Assembly (NCBI RefSeq): GCF_040954645.1
Contig: NC_092806.1
Coordinates: forward strand, 160,824,328-160,888,327
Length of the DNA: 64,000 bases
Direction of reading: 5' to 3'
Source: Diabrotica undecimpunctata
Lineage: Eukaryota > Arthropoda > Insecta > Coleoptera > Chrysomelidae
Part shown: in pieces, positions 34,170 to 46,699 of the stretch
How the letters are laid out: each line of letters opens with the position of its first letter
Numbering within the stretch: position 1 is the stretch's first letter
The notes under the pieces: generated by a model
Databases searched by the model: none
What the model saw: the letters and a program-made list of their open reading frames with translations, nothing else
Told to the model about the DNA's origin: nothing
Program-made: the position numbers and the translations under genes

Positions 34170-35126
34170 ACCTAATCGCATAATACATACTAACAGTAAT
34201 CGCATAAAAATAGAACGGGGGGTTAGACAAGGAGACCCAATGTCACCTAAACTTTTTAATACGGTGCTAGAACATGCTTTTAAGAATTTGGATTGGATGA
34301 CAAAGGGAATAAAAATAGATGGAGAATATCAAAACAACTTACGTTTCGCCGATGATATACTTATAATAGCTGAAGATCTAGGTAGGGCAAGAGAGATGGT
34401 ACAGGAACTCGTTGTGGCTACTTACAGAAAGTGTAGGTTTAAATATAAATATCTCGAAAACAAAAATCATGACCAATTTGGTACCCAACCAGAACATCAG
34501 TATTGGTGGAAAAGAAATAGAACTCGTAGATAGATATAAATACCTGGGACATGAAATTATGATTGGCAGGGATAACCAGACTCATGAACTGAAGAGAAAA
34601 ATCGGCCTTGGGTGGGCAGCATTTGGAAAACTGAGAGAAACTTTTAAAAGTGAGCTGCCCACATGCCTAAAGAGAAAGGTATTTGATCAGTGCGTCCTTC
34701 CAGTCTTGACGTACGGAGCAGAAACACTTACCTTAACAAAAGCAGCAGCTACCAAACTGAGAGTCACGCAGAGAAGAATGGAGCGGTCCATGTTAGGAAT
34801 AACTCTGCGAGACAGAATAACCAACGAAGACATCAGGAGAAGAACCGGAGTGACTGACATCATCGAGAAGATAGCCAGACTAAAATGGAGATGGGCAGGA
34901 CACATAGCCAGAATGACAGATGGGCGATGGACAAAGAGGTTATTGGAATGGAGGCCAAGGGAAGACAAGAGAAGCGTCGGTCGACCACCTACAAGATGGA
35001 CTGACGATTTAAGAAGACTCGATAAAAACTGGATGAGAGCGGCGCAAGATAGACGGGGTTGGAAACATGAGGAAGAGGCCTATGTTCAGCAGTGGACTCT
35101 TGAGGCTGGATGATGATGATGATGAT
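34170..35126 (+). mobile_element. RTE LINE insertion with 11-bp TSD and (GAT)n tail
   Basis: tatgggcagaa occurs at 34,159-34,169 and 35,127-35,137. Between them is a 5'-truncated RTE ending in GATGATGATGATGAT. It lies inside the LVWAE codons of the transposase relic. Confidence 0.93.
34180..35113 (+). pseudogene. RTE-clade reverse transcriptase C-terminal part, one frameshift
   Basis: Frame one: IKIERGVRQGDPMSPKLFNT and NLRFADDILIIAEDL (active site). A shift at about 34,400-34,412 moves to GLNINISKTKIMTNLVPNQN, DRYKYLGHEI, CVLPVLTYGAETLTLTK, RRMERSMLGITLRDRITNED, RWAGHIARM, GRPPTRWTDDLRR and QDRRGWKHEEEAYVQQW. RGVRQGDxxSPKLF and the RWAGH...GRPPxRWxDD tail are RTE-clade features. The endonuclease and first RT motifs are absent. 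Confidence 0.88.
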
Positions 35127-35400
35127 TATGGGCAGAATGCAAGACTTACTATAATACATATGTACTGGCAGAGATGGATATAGAGATGAACATGTTTTGA
35201 GTATGTGGAAGGAAGCAATTCAAAAGTGTAACAATGTCGCCTTGGAAAAGTGTGTAGAACATACTAATAAGTTAATTGAACAGTGGTTTATTAGAGAAGA
35301 AAATATGTGTAATATTAATATCGAACCTGCAATAATTAACATTGGAGATAACAGTTCAGATTCTGAAAGTGATGAAAATGAAATAAGAGAAATTTATTAA

Positions 35401-36734
35401 TCACTAATGACATTAAAAGAATTTATTAAGCTACTTCCAATGTAACTGTAATTCTGCACCACAATTTTAAAGCAAAACTAATATTTTACATTCTATTTAT
35501 TTGACAACCTCAAATTTTATAATATAATCCGTGATCGGAGCAGTAGTCACTTTCTGTCACTTGCTGTTGCGTGAAGTAAATATCCGACTCATTTCGTATG
35601 CTTTAAATGACGGCCTAAAGGTAAAGAACCATGGACTCAACTGTAATAAAATAATTATGCCAAATCAACATAAATAGAAAAAGAATAATCAACAAATATA
35701 TTTCGGTTCTGGTAATCACTAATTAAGTTCTGTTATTCCCTGATTCAGCGCCATTCTACTGCACCCATCTCTACGCTGCAGCAACCTCTTGAGAGTTGGA
35801 AGCTTGCAAACTTTTTATTTGGCGTGGTATACGATGCATGTCCTATTGCAGTATGAGTCTTAATTAATCCAATGAAAAAACCGTGGAGTAATATGTACGA
35901 GGCTTACGTAAAAACGTTACAATGTTGTTTTTATAAAATCCACAAGAAAATATAGTACATTTTGCAATTATTATTTATATACTTTATTTGCCATTCAAAA
36001 AAAAAATAGAGAGACATAGGCGTGCCTTCGCATCAGACAATTTATTAGCAATAGTTTTCTGAGTAGGCACGAAATCCCTTGATTTCGCGTAAAAACTTCA
36101 AGCAGCTGCAACAAATAGTCTCGTGGTAATCGTCAAATAACGGAGGTGAAAAATTGCTCGTGCCCAAAAAATGTTTAAATACAAATTGAGCAAAGGGTGA
36201 ATCAAAAGTTTTTGTTAAAACTCGACAAGTCTGCATCAAAAAGCTATAAAACTGTGTACATGGTTTACGGATATGATTTCATATCCCGTGACAGAGATTT
36301 GGAGTAGTAATAACATATTAAGAAGAAAAGAGGTGATGGTAAAAAGGTAGGACCATTCCTAAAGATGTGAAAATTATTAAAGAAGACAAATTTTGCAAGG
36401 AGCATCGTAGGCATTTTTTTTGACACTCAGGAATGCTGAAAAGAATGTGTCGACTTCTTGTCAACGGTCATAGTTTAAGACAAAACTTGGACTTTCAAAA
36501 TTTATTTCCCTGAAATCAAGCCGCAAACTCCTGGATCTCCCATCACGACAAGCCGTCGACTCACTCTGCGCAATCTTAACATTTGTTAAGATAAGTAGTT
36601 GTTCTGTGTAGGGTCAATAACTTTTATTTTAGTTTTTAGAGAAACATGTATGTTAAAATTCCTAAATATACATACAAAGGGGTGAAGGAGAATGGAATAT
36701 GACGCAGACACTATAATTGTGAGAACTACCGCCG
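35401..36734. other. No recognised feature
   Basis: AT-rich and mixed sequence without recognised coding or repeat structure. Confidence 0.5.
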
Positions 36735-36960
36735 TCAAAGTAAGTAGAGTGCGATAGCTAGGCCACATAGAGAGATTGAGTGAGAGGAAGCATCCCTCAT
36801 CTAAAACTTAAAAGTACGAAACTGGAACACCAAGGCGAAGAATAGGAAACAATGGAGCCTAGTTCTGGGACAGATACAAATCCACAATTCGCTTAAGCCA
36901 ACAGTTCAGTGTGCTTTCAAATGGATAAAAATTGTCTAAAAAATCACTAAATTGCAAACC
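36735..36960 (+). pseudogene. LINE C-terminal fragment
   Basis: Plus strand reads KVSRVR-stop-LGHIERLSERKHP then KYETGTPRRRIG, matching the LGHIERM...GTRRRGRP segment of RTE-like LINE tails. Stops present; nothing else of the element is visible. Confidence 0.5.
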
Positions 36961-38159
36961 GAAAAGAAGAAGTGTAGGACGCCTCCTGAAAGAAGCAACA
37001 AGCTGTAACTATCAACAAATACCTAATCCTTAGAACGAGGAAAGAGATAGAAAGAATATCAGAAAGAACATAATAACACAATTTCTAAATATAGAAAAAA
37101 TCGTGAAAATTACCTTTTAGATACATTTCCTTAGATTTGTAATCACCGGTCTAATAAATTATTAATTTTTCCACGGTCTAACGACGTAACTTATGTTTCG
37201 TGATCATATAACGAACAATTATAACTTCCTCTTCCTGATGCTCGATCATAAAAGAATAGAATGAAGAAAAAAGGAAAATCGTGACGTGATCTGCTCTGGT
37301 GCATTCGATAGATACACGTAAAGTTCATTAATTCGGAGGGTGTGAGCGAGAGCCAAATCGTTACAATGGCGTCTCGAAAAGGGGGTAATTTTAAGTTTAA
37401 GTGTTTGTTCATTTAAAAAAAATTGAAGGCATTAAAGGAGAATATAGAAGAACAACCAATTGTGAGACAATGATATTATTTAACACACGGAAGTAGCCAA
37501 AGTAAGAATATTAAGATTGTTAGAACACAAAAAGAGTTGAACATGAAATGGGAAATATAGTAGAACCTCATATTTGTAGGGCTTGATAGTTCTGCTTTAA
37601 GATATAGTGCAGCGGCTGGTTGTTCTTCAGTGTTGTTATCGTACGCAATATTTTCAAGCACATTGTTCTACGGAGGTCACATCAATATTCAAAATAATTA
37701 AGCTTCAGCAAACAATACTCTACTAACGAACTTCTTCCCAACTAAAAGACTTCGCACAGCCATCCGGTCGGTTTTAATAGAGATAAGATAAATTGGGATC
37801 AAATGTCGTCACATTTAAAGCATTCAATAATACAGATTACCTCGATTATACCTACAATATTGATAGAAACAGAGATACATAATATAAGAAGAGTGGTAGA
37901 CTAAGAAAAAGATAGGAAACGAGGAAAAAACTTCGCGGAAAAAATTTAAGTGTAAAAACTAGTCACTGCAAATAATGGACAGAAAATGTTAATATATAAA
38001 CTCAAAAATGGGTCTTTCAGAGCAAATAACAAAACAAGATCAAACCATGGGAAAAAAGGCTCAAAAAATAGAATAACCAAACGTATCTTATACATAATTT
38101 CACAATTTTAGTTTTACATTAAAGATGTGACATTGTTTGAGAAACATTTGATTTAAAAA
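36961..38159. other. No recognised feature
   Basis: No gene or repeat boundary recognised. Confidence 0.5.
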
Positions 38160-38191
38160 TTTTCTCGCAAAATTTTTATTTTGCGAGAAAA
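38160..38191. repeat. Perfect 14-bp-stem hairpin
   Basis: ttttctcgcaaaat at 38,160-38,173 pairs exactly with attttgcgagaaaa at 38,178-38,191 around a TTTT loop. It sits at the left edge of the CCGGAAGT-rich block and may be its terminus. Confidence 0.9.
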
Positions 38192-38204
38192 ATATACAAT
38201 ATAT

Positions 38205-38610
38205 ACAATGACCGGAAGTAAAAATATTTTTATCAATAACTCAAAAACTATAAATGATAATTTCGTGAACTTACATTTTTGAACTCTACGTTGAATTCTC
38301 TATTGATTTGACTAATAAAAACGAAACCGGAAGTCGACCTCAAAACCGGAATGCAATTTTTAGTTCATCAAATGTCGACATGGATATCATTTAGCAGTTA
38401 ATTTTGCATGCTGATCACGAATCCGGTGTCAGATTTGCTCTATCTTGACGTTTTATGCCCGTTTCGGGTCACTTCCGGTGTCGGATCGCAACCGGAAGTA
38501 CATATTTAGATTCGTCTCGACGAGACCTTTCGATCCATGTATACATTGTGGGGTCTAAAACTTAAAGTAAATTTTAACTTGCGGTCATCTCATAACCGGA
38601 AGTGAATTTT
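38205..38610. repeat. CCGGAAGT-rich repetitive block
   Basis: ACCGGAA occurs at about 38,212, 38,325, 38,344, 38,491 and 38,595, and its complement TTCCGGT near 38,474, with intervening segments of similar style (for example gtctcgacgagacc near 38,515). Clearly a repeated-element family, but no ends or coding region were identified. CCGGAAGT is also an ETS-type binding motif, which may be coincidence. Confidence 0.55.
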
Positions 38611-39971
38611 TGTACCAAAAGTATATCTTGACAATCTCATACGTAATACTAATAATATTCCGAAAAAATATTTTAATTATCTAATATGGTTTTTGAGTAA
38701 AGTGGTGGACAAGAAAAGGGCTTAGCGTTTTAGTATATAAGATAATGGCCAAACTTAAGTCTACATATATACGATATAAGGACCTTTTTCCCTTGATAAT
38801 CGCTAAACCAGCATTTAAATGAAATATCTGGTTGAATATTTTTATTTAATTTGACAGTTTATTAACCCATTTATGCCCAGAGGGTCGATAACGACCCATG
38901 GCACTTAAAGGTCCTTCACGGCGAGTTGAAATGTCTTTATTGATTAGTATAGACTAAACATTTGTGAGAGTAACTTTTGTTCATTTTTTAAAGCTGAATA
39001 TGCACACATGCCACATCATTTACGAAAATTATTTTTTAGGAAGAAACCTTTTACTACAGCAGAATTATTGGATAAAATTGAGCGATTGGATAAATATGAT
39101 ATTTTACCATCCAATATATACATCTCACCACCCGATAATGATAGTGTCGATACTGATGAGGACTCTGAGGATGAAGATTGTTATGATCCAGATAGGCTAA
39201 GTCGACGTCAGTTGCACGCAATAGCTGAAGTAGATATTGCAGAGCCTATTTAAAATGAATCTGAAGGGGAAGAGATTATAGAAGAAGCGAAAACTGATGA
39301 TAAAGGAAAAAAAAAAAAGAAAAAGGGGGTCAAAAAAATTAAAGAAAGAGAAATTGGAGCAAAACCATGAGTGACTTCGAAGTAAAAGATAAAACTGAAA
39401 AATCAGATTTTGCTACAACTTATTTACCTTTCGTATCATTATCGTCAGAAAGTGATCCAGTTGAGTGAGTTTTTTTAACTCTTCTTATCGCCATCCATTG
39501 TCGAACATATCGTTAAACATACAGTGATGTATGCACATGCAAAATAATGCTATCCTGAAACTTGGGACAAATGAAATATACACATTTCTAGGCATTCTTT
39601 ACTTGAGTGGATATGTACCTGTCTCACGAAGAAGAATGTTTTGGGAAACGATGGAAGATACGTATAATAATCTCGTTGCAAACTGTATGCGTCAAAATCG
39701 TTTTGAACAAATTTTCAGGTACATTCATGTAGAGTAGAGGACAATAACAATCTACCTAAAAACGACAAAATGGGGAAACTAACACCTTTGACGGTTATGG
39801 TTAATGACAATTTTGTCAGATATGCTCCTATAGCACCCAATTTCTCCATTGACAAATCTATGATTCCCTACAACTAGCGGATATTGCGTGAATTTGGATA
39901 TTTATCAAGGTAAAAAAGAAAGAACGGGCAGAAACTGATGATAATAACAAATATGGCGTAAGAGAGTCTAT

Positions 39972-42627
39972 TAATAATAATAATAATGTTTATTAATTTT
40001 TCATATACATTGTTAAAAAGAACAATAATTTAAGTATGTTATTTACACATCAAAAAATAAACATCTGGTACTACCCGTTAAAACCAAAAATGGTCGAGCA
40101 CGGGCGTCGTGTGTGCATTGTGTATTTGATACATTAACAATCCAATAATTACATATAAATAATTAAATAAATCTAATTATACAATAATTCTGTATTTCAG
40201 TTTGTATAACGCATTTTTATGTTTTGATGATGAAAATTATACTTATTTTGATTTTATAACTTTCAATAATCAAAAACTATTACTAAACAGTTTAGTTACT
40301 ATTACTATGACTGAATTATTATTTGCTTAATCCATTAAATTTTGTATATAGCTGCGATCCAAATTAAGAATATATTTTTTAAATATTGATTTTATCATTA
40401 TTAGTGAGTTGAGAGTAATTAGGTATATTTTATATTTATCAGGTAAGGCATTAAATATTCTTGGAGCTTGATAAAGGAGATATCTTTGACCTAATCTTTT
40501 TTTGCTAATTCCAGTTTTTACATGTTTATTTGTTTTATTGCGGGTTTCATACGGGTGGCATAGTTTATGAAGTATATGTTTTCTATTATATATGTAAACT
40601 AACATGGAATACATATATAGTTGTCTTGTGTCCATTACTTTGGCTTCAATAAATAGAAGATGACTTGAGTAAGTACGTTGTTTATATAATATTATTTTTA
40701 GTATTCTCTTTTGTAAAATATCAACTTTTTTTAAGTATGTTTTTAAAACACCACCCAGCCAAGTATTCCGTATCTAATTCTAGACTCAACAAGAGAGTGA
40801 TATAATATTTTTAAATATTTTACGTCAATTATTGATTTTATATATTTGAATTTTGGAACTAAAGCTCTCAAGCATTTTGCTAGTTCATTCATATGCTTAT
40901 CCCATCTTAGATGTGAGTCTATAGTTATGCCCAGATATTTTATATTAGAGGTTGTTTTTATCGTTATGTTACGTTCCATGCAGTTAATGTTTATATGATT
41001 AAATGAAGGTAGTGATACTTTGTTACTACAAAATGGAATAACAAATGTTGTTTCAAAGTTAATTGTCAATCCTTTATAGTTGAACCATTGAACTATCTTA
41101 AACATATCAACTTCAATTTTATTTTTTAAATCTTTCCAAGTGTCTGCACCATACATAATAGCAGTGTCATCGGCGAAACTGATTATTTTTCCTTCGGTGT
41201 TTACGTTATATAAGTCATTTACATGTACGTTAAATAATAGTGGACCTAAAACTGTTCCTTGGGGTACACCACATTGTAGAATAAGCTGATCACTGTAAGT
41301 GTTATTTACCTTCACAATTTGTTGTCTTTTGTATAAATAACTTTGAATTAACTTATGTGAAATTCCGCGTACTCCGCACGCTTCCAATGCTTCTAGCAAT
41401 TGCGGATGGCTGACCGTATCAAATGCTTTCGCTAAGTCTAGAAATACACAGGCAGTAGGTTTATTTTTGTCAACTCTATCATATATGTGATTAACAAGTT
41501 CTGTAATTGCATCACTTGTAGAAATACCTTCACGAAACCCAAATTGTGAAGATGATATAATGTTATGTTTGTTGAAAAAAGTAGTTAGTCGGGTTTTAAG
41601 TGACTTTTCAAATATTTTTGCTAATGTTGTGATTAGTGAAATAGGTCTATAGTTAGATAAACTACGCTTATCACCCTTTTTAAAGATAGGAGTTATAATA
41701 GTTTGTTTAAACTTATCCGGACACTCCCCTGTTTCAAATATTAGATTTATTAATTCAACTAATGGTTTTTTGATTTGTCCATTTATATTTATTATTGTTT
41801 GAGAGGTGATTTTGTCAATTCCCGGAGACTTCTTATTCTTTAAGTTGTTTACAATGCTTTCTATTTCACTTTCAGAGACCGGTGTCAAATATATTGAATG
41901 GCTTGAATATTTATATGTAGGAGTATATGATTGAGGTGGTATTATTTTTTTAGCATATGTTTCTCCAATTTCTGTAAAGTAACGAACAAAAGTATTTGAG
42001 ATAGTTGTATTGTCTTTAATACTAGTTTCATTTTCTGTAATTATTTCTGGAATATTTCTTTCTTCTTTTGTAGTTTTCAAATGTTTTATTATATTCCATA
42101 AATTTTTAGATACATTTTTGTTTTTCAAAATCTGATTTCTGAAATAATCTCTTTTGGCGCTTTTTAATAATTTATTGAGCTGATTTCTGTAACTAAGATA
42201 GTTAGTTTTTTTATCTATATTATCTGGATCTTTGACGTATTTGTGATAGAGTAAGTTTTTAGTATTTATAGATTTCACCAATCCAGCTGTTATCCAAGAT
42301 TGACGCTTTAATTCGCGTTTTTTGCATTTTCTAATATAGCTGTTCTTCTTTATAAGTTCACTAAGAATTTTACACAATAAGTTACATTTGGCGTTCACAT
42401 TTTTCAAATCATTATATTCTTTCCAGTGATAGTTTTTTAGATCATTATTTAATTTTTTGTAGTTTATAACTTGATATTCTTTAGTTACATTATTTAAATT
42501 TTGCTTTAGATCGAGCGGCATGCATATAACGGTTGCTTTATGATCGGTTATCTGTATTGTACTTACATTTTCAATTTTTTTGTCAGAAAATTTTAAAGAT
42601 CTACAATTTTCTTTATTTTTTGACAAC
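39972..42627 (-). mobile_element. Jockey-superfamily LINE, ORF2 part, with (TTA)n tail
   Basis: Minus-strand element, 5' end near 42,627 and 3' end at a (TTATTA)n tract (39,972-39,987). It is inserted in antisense orientation in the piggyBac-like transposase gene. No matching TSD was found and some target sequence is missing, suggesting insertion with target deletion. Next to the DD82E transposon it is the best preserved element in the window. Confidence 0.85.
40327..42626 (-). pseudogene. LINE ORF2 reverse transcriptase, 5'-truncated, one late frameshift
   Basis: The main frame (42,626-40,743, 627 codons) starts in the last endonuclease residues (TIQITDHKATVIC). It then has the linker RQSWITAGLVKSINTKNLLY and the RT: KKSPGIDKITSQTI, KKGDKRSLSNYRPISLITTL, SQFGFREGISTSDAITEL, VFLDLAKAFDTVSHPQLL (first Asp), CGVPQGTVLGPLLFNVHVND, IISFADDTAIMYG (active site), KYLGITIDSHLRWDKHM. 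A one-base shift in GWGGVLKT near 40,745 separates the C-terminus (DTRQLYMYSMLVYIYNRKHI, GQRYLLYQAPRIFNALP; 40,635-40,327). The start Met is an internal residue. The RT core is uninterrupted. Confidence 0.88.
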
Positions 42628-43490
42628 TATTTCAACAGCGTAAATTTAATGGAAAAGTTAAGAGGTGAATTTTGGAGCAACAGGTATTGTTAGACGGGAT
42701 AGAATGGAAAACTGCCCACTCACAGCAAAAAATGAAATGAAAGAAAGAGAGAGAGGAGCATACGAGAGCCTCCTAACTGAAAATAAAAAATAATAGCCCT
42801 ACAGTGGAATGATAATATTGTGAATTTGCTGTCAAATAAATTTGGAATAGTACCCATTCAAAAAGTACGAAGGTATTCAGCTGCAGCTAAAACAAAAGTT
42901 GAAATCACCCAACCTAACGTTATTAAAAAATACAATACATTCATGTGAGGTGTCGATTTAATAGATTTAATAGATGTTTACTTATATGTTTCAAAATGCT
43001 TTGTTATTAAAATAATTATTAATTATTTGTGGTTTACGATCCCCGACAGACTTAACCCTCAATCCTCACCATCGGAATGGCTCGACTATTCCGGCTTAAG
43101 GAATAAACAGACCACACGACACTTAAGTATGAGAAAGTAGTAGCACGGAAAGATGGACAAGATGTAACGTACCGGAATTTTGACACCTTACAAGTTGGTT
43201 CTTGTAAATACATATATTTCACAATTCCATGGTTGGATATAAGATTTGATCCTGTGTATGATTTGATAACACAGACAAATGAGGTATTTCGAATGACCTT
43301 GTCTATGAGTTGTATGAGATAAGTGACAAAAAATGCTCCTGCTTACAAATTTAACTAAAATGGCTTAAAAATGTTTTAGACAATGTTTTAAAGAGTGATA
43401 AAGAATGCAGAAAGTTATAAATAATTTAGGTTATATTATATATGCGTTTGTATTCTTGTGTAAGAATGAACGGAATGGAGTAAAATTTAT

Positions 43491-44323
43491 TAATCAGTTT
43501 TTGAACCCCCTGAGCGACGTCCTTGGTGGAAATGAGTTTAAATGGCCTGCAAGGTGATTTGTGATGCTACCAGCAACACTAGCAACAATGTTATTGTACG
43601 GAAAAGCCATTTAACACAATAGGCCAGCACCATCAGCCGAATTCCCATTCATCACCGTCGTGGTCACGTACTTTATTACTTTGGAAAAAGCGCGTCGGAT
43701 TAAGTGAGGGAGGTAATATCGGCTTAACCGGGAGAAAAAGAGATTTACTCGGAGAAATTTATTCCAGTCGTGTCCCGATGTTGATCCTGCTCGTCCCTCG
43801 ATGTCAAATGCTACAAACTTTTATCAAATTCTCTGATAATGGTTTTTTGTTCGAAAATTTTGGATAAAATCACAAAACATTTCTGGAAAATTTCTTAAAC
43901 TCTAACTTAAAGATAGCATGAATTCTGCGAGTAAGAAGCCAAAAACTTTTTAACGACAAATTTTAAATTTATTATAGAGTTATTCAATAAATGTACGAAA
44001 TTCCGCGACAAACCAGAAAATTCCCAAATATTATGATCTAAACATCGTTAGAGTTTACATAAAATTGTACAAAAATGTCTTGCAGACGTAGAATAGTCAC
44101 AAAGATGTGAAGATCTTCAGCAACTTTCGACAATGATACTAATTGTTGCAAGCTGCCTAACTTCTCTTTCAAGTCTGTTAAGTAACAGAAATCTCTATAA
44201 CAGAACTCTCTTTTATTTTTTAAATCATAGCTTCCTTTGTTAGGCATAGTATAGCGCCATCTATTAGTTATATTGCAATTTAAAATGACAGAAAAACGGT
44301 TTTTAAGGTATTTTTTTGAAAAT
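43491..44323. other. No recognised feature
   Basis: Mixed composition; GC-richer around 43,500-43,800. No gene, TIR or repeat boundary was recognised. Confidence 0.45.
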
Positions 44324-44337
44324 TATCTTTTACACAA

Positions 44338-45036
44338 GATAATTTTTCAATACAATTTTCAATACAACAAAAACCAAATATCTTTGTATTGGAAACGAGT
44401 CAGATAACATAGACCTCGAAAACGGACAACATATTTCCTGCTGTCAGAGCTATGACTACTTGGGTGTTGCCTTTGACAATACAGGAACTGATACACGGGA
44501 AATAGAAAAACGAATCACTCAAGCAAAGAAAGTCTTAGGATGTCTCAGTAATATACTGTGGAGTAAAGAGATAACGAAAGGAAGGAAATTTAATATATAT
44601 GAGACCATGATTAAAACTACTCTTCTTTATGGCGCTGAAACATGGAGAATTAGTGAAAAGAACAAAAAGCGAATAGAAGCAGTAGAGATGGATGCAATGA
44701 GAAGATCTTTAGGTATTTCCAGACGAGACCGAATCAGAAATGATGTAATAAAACAACGTATGGGAATAGAAAGAAATATAACTCAAGATATAGAGAAGAA
44801 ACAATTAAGGTGGTATGGGCATGTTCAACGGATGCCAGCATCAAGACTCCCCAAAAAAGTAATAGAATGGCAACCGATAGGTCGACGGAAAAGAGGAAGA
44901 CCCAGATTAGAATGGCAACACGGCGTAAACAAGTCCATGAGCGAAAGAAATTTAACAACAAACGACTGCGAAGATAGGAAGAGATGGTGTTTAGGTATCG
45001 GACAACGTCAAAAGACGTTCTAAGCCGATGTATATA
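44338..45036 (+). mobile_element. 5'-truncated LINE with 14-bp TSD and (TA)n tail
   Basis: tatcttttacacaa occurs at 44,324-44,337 and 45,037-45,050. Between them is the C-terminal part of a LINE coding frame ending near 45,023 and a short TATATA tail. Confidence 0.9.
44380..45023 (+). pseudogene. LINE C-terminal region (post-RT)
   Basis: The frame reads KTKYLCIGNESDNIDLENGQ, SYDYLGVAFDNTG, LLYGAETWRISEKN, MRRSLGISRRDRIRNDVIKQ, LRWYGHVQRM, GRRKRGRPRLEW, then DRKRWCLG to the stop. It matches the tails of the LINEs at 6,964 and 14,502, so the same broad family. The RT active site is not included because of 5' truncation. Confidence 0.85.
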
Positions 45037-45169
45037 TATCTTTTACACAAACCTTCCCCTGATAATAACAAACATAACAAAATTATTTAATTTGGTGCAG
45101 TTTTTCTGAAGTGATGCCCATACAAATATTTCAGCGATTCATTTTTATTAATATATATTGAAAGGAACT

Positions 45170-45828
45170 GGAGATATAAGCGAAAGTCTTGACTACATGG
45201 AAAAGAAAATGCGAAGGCATGGGAGTACCGGTACGGAACGAATACCTATATACGCTTTGCAGACGACCAAGTAGTGATTGCACAAGACCAAGACGACCTC
45301 AGCTACATGATGAAGAAACTACAAGAAGAATATACCAAGGCTGGCCTAGATATTAACCTCGCGAAAACAGAGTACCTATCTACAAGTGAAGAAAACGTAG
45401 AAGATCTACAGATTGATGACAACGTAATAATCAAAAGAAAAAATTCAAATACTCGGGGTTTATAATCACGGCACAAAAAGGCAACAACAGAGGAAGAAAT
45501 TACACAAAGATTAGGACAAACAAGAACAGCAATCCGACAACTTAACTCAGTATGGTGGGATAGACACCTAAATATGAAGACAAAAACACAGATTTATAAA
45601 ACATTAATGCGAAGTATTATGACATCTGGGGCTGAAAATTGGATCATAAACAAGAAAAACAGCAGTAAGATAGTAGCAACAGAGATGGAATGCCTGCGAA
45701 GATCCTCAGAGTAACAAGAATGGATAGGAGAAGTAATGACGAAATAAAGCAAATAGAAACAGACATACTAACATATATAGAACAAAAAAGACTAAAGTGG
45801 TATGGAAGAGATTTGAAAGAGAAGATAT
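45170..45828 (+). mobile_element. LINE fragment truncated at both ends but with 12-bp TSD
   Basis: ttgaaaggaact at 45,158-45,169 and 45,829-45,840 flanks it. Frames give FADDQVVIAQDQDDLSYM (active site), GLDINLAKTEYLS, then after a shift IRQLNSVWWDRHLNMKTKTQ, MTSGAENWIINKKNSSKI, and it stops at KRLKWYGRDL without the usual GRP...W tail. Loss of the 3' end together with a TSD is odd. Confidence 0.75.
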
Positions 45829-45840
45829 TTGAAAGGAACT

Positions 45841-46695
45841 ACATATTCATATGAAATTGCTGGAGTTTTAGTTTATTGTGGACGTTTGAAACTTTATTAT
45901 TTTTTTAAGGTGCATATATACAATAATAGGTACTGTCATTAAGCAGTTTTTGATCTGATCAGATAATTGTTAAGAATACATTTTTTTTTTATATTAACAA
46001 AGCTTTATTTTATTTTGTGTGAATTTTGCTTCGTGTGCGTTCCATATTTCCATTTTTTTTTGACGTAACAATCAACGGTAAGTGTTTATATATTCAGTTT
46101 AATTTTTGTTAATACATTTAGTCTCTCAACAGTACTGTAATATGGCCGATTTTTCAACATAGTATCTATCTGTGTCTGCACACATGAAATAAGAAAAACC
46201 TTCCCAAATATTTCCGGAGAATCTACCTCATGTTTTCTTTTTTACGTAATTTTATGTTAAAGCAAAGCTTAAACCCGACATTGTAACCGTAGCTGAATTT
46301 TACGACTCTAAAATATGGACCTCTCGTTTCCCTTTTTTAAGGTCGCTTATTTTCTTTCGCGTTATTGAGCAGACCTTTTTGTTCTTGACTTTTATTATTA
46401 CAGTAGGTTTTGCAGTTTTATTAGACGGTTTTTTGTGAAAGCCGAAGAGTGATGGACGTGGAACGCTACATTTTCTTTATTTTCTTTATTGGAAACCAAT
46501 ATAGAGTTATAAAAAACAGAGAAATGAGTATTTTGCTTTTAAAATGTTCTATTGTTATGCTACCGAGAAAAACAGCATTAATTATTACTTTAAGTACGAA
46601 GAATATATAGTCTTTAATTATCTCAGAACAATTATTCACAAGTGAGGTTTCAATACTAAAAACATAATAGGCACTAGGATTTACTTAAAAGTACT
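45841..46695. other. No recognised feature
   Basis: AT-rich, with poly-T runs around 45,980 and 46,055. No coding motif recognised. Confidence 0.5.
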
Positions 46696-46699
46696 CTAT

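Larger units (their letters stand above)
33645..35400 (+). pseudogene. Diverged Sailor-like (DD82E-type) transposase relic, split by an RTE LINE
   Basis: Coding remnants follow the order of the intact enzyme at 10,189-11,556: PREVVFLDETWIF (first Asp, near 33,690), QDDNSRSVRKPGGYDGKRFI, then after shifts SLIAMDNAPYHSELMNKQPS (second Asp, near 33,935), and CQLVWAE interrupted at 34,159-34,169. After the LINE (35,127 on) it resumes LVWAECK and runs to EKCVEHTNKLIEQWFIRE and EPAIINIGDNSSDSESDE, the acidic C-terminus. It is clearly a different subfamily from copies 1 and 2, with many frameshifts. Confidence 0.82.
38862..43490 (+). pseudogene. piggyBac-like transposase, split by a Jockey-superfamily LINE
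   Basis: The left end is TTAA followed by cccatttatgcccagagg (38,862 on) and a small gggtcg/cgaccc hairpin, typical of piggyBac insertion at TTAA. The N-terminal part (39,008-39,253) is KPFTTAELLDKIERLDKYD, then acidic DTDEDSEDEDCYDP. The DDE_Tnp_1_7 core starts with LGTNEIYTFLGILYLSG, RRMFWETMED, NFSIDKSMIPY and NLDIYQGKKE up to YGVRESI near 39,972. After the LINE it resumes at 42,627 with NYFNSVNLMEKLRGE, then NIVNLLSNKFGIVPI and QPNVIKKYNTFM-GVDLIDL. Numerous stops and shifts; about 25 residues are lost at the junction. No right TIR was recognised. Confidence 0.82.
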
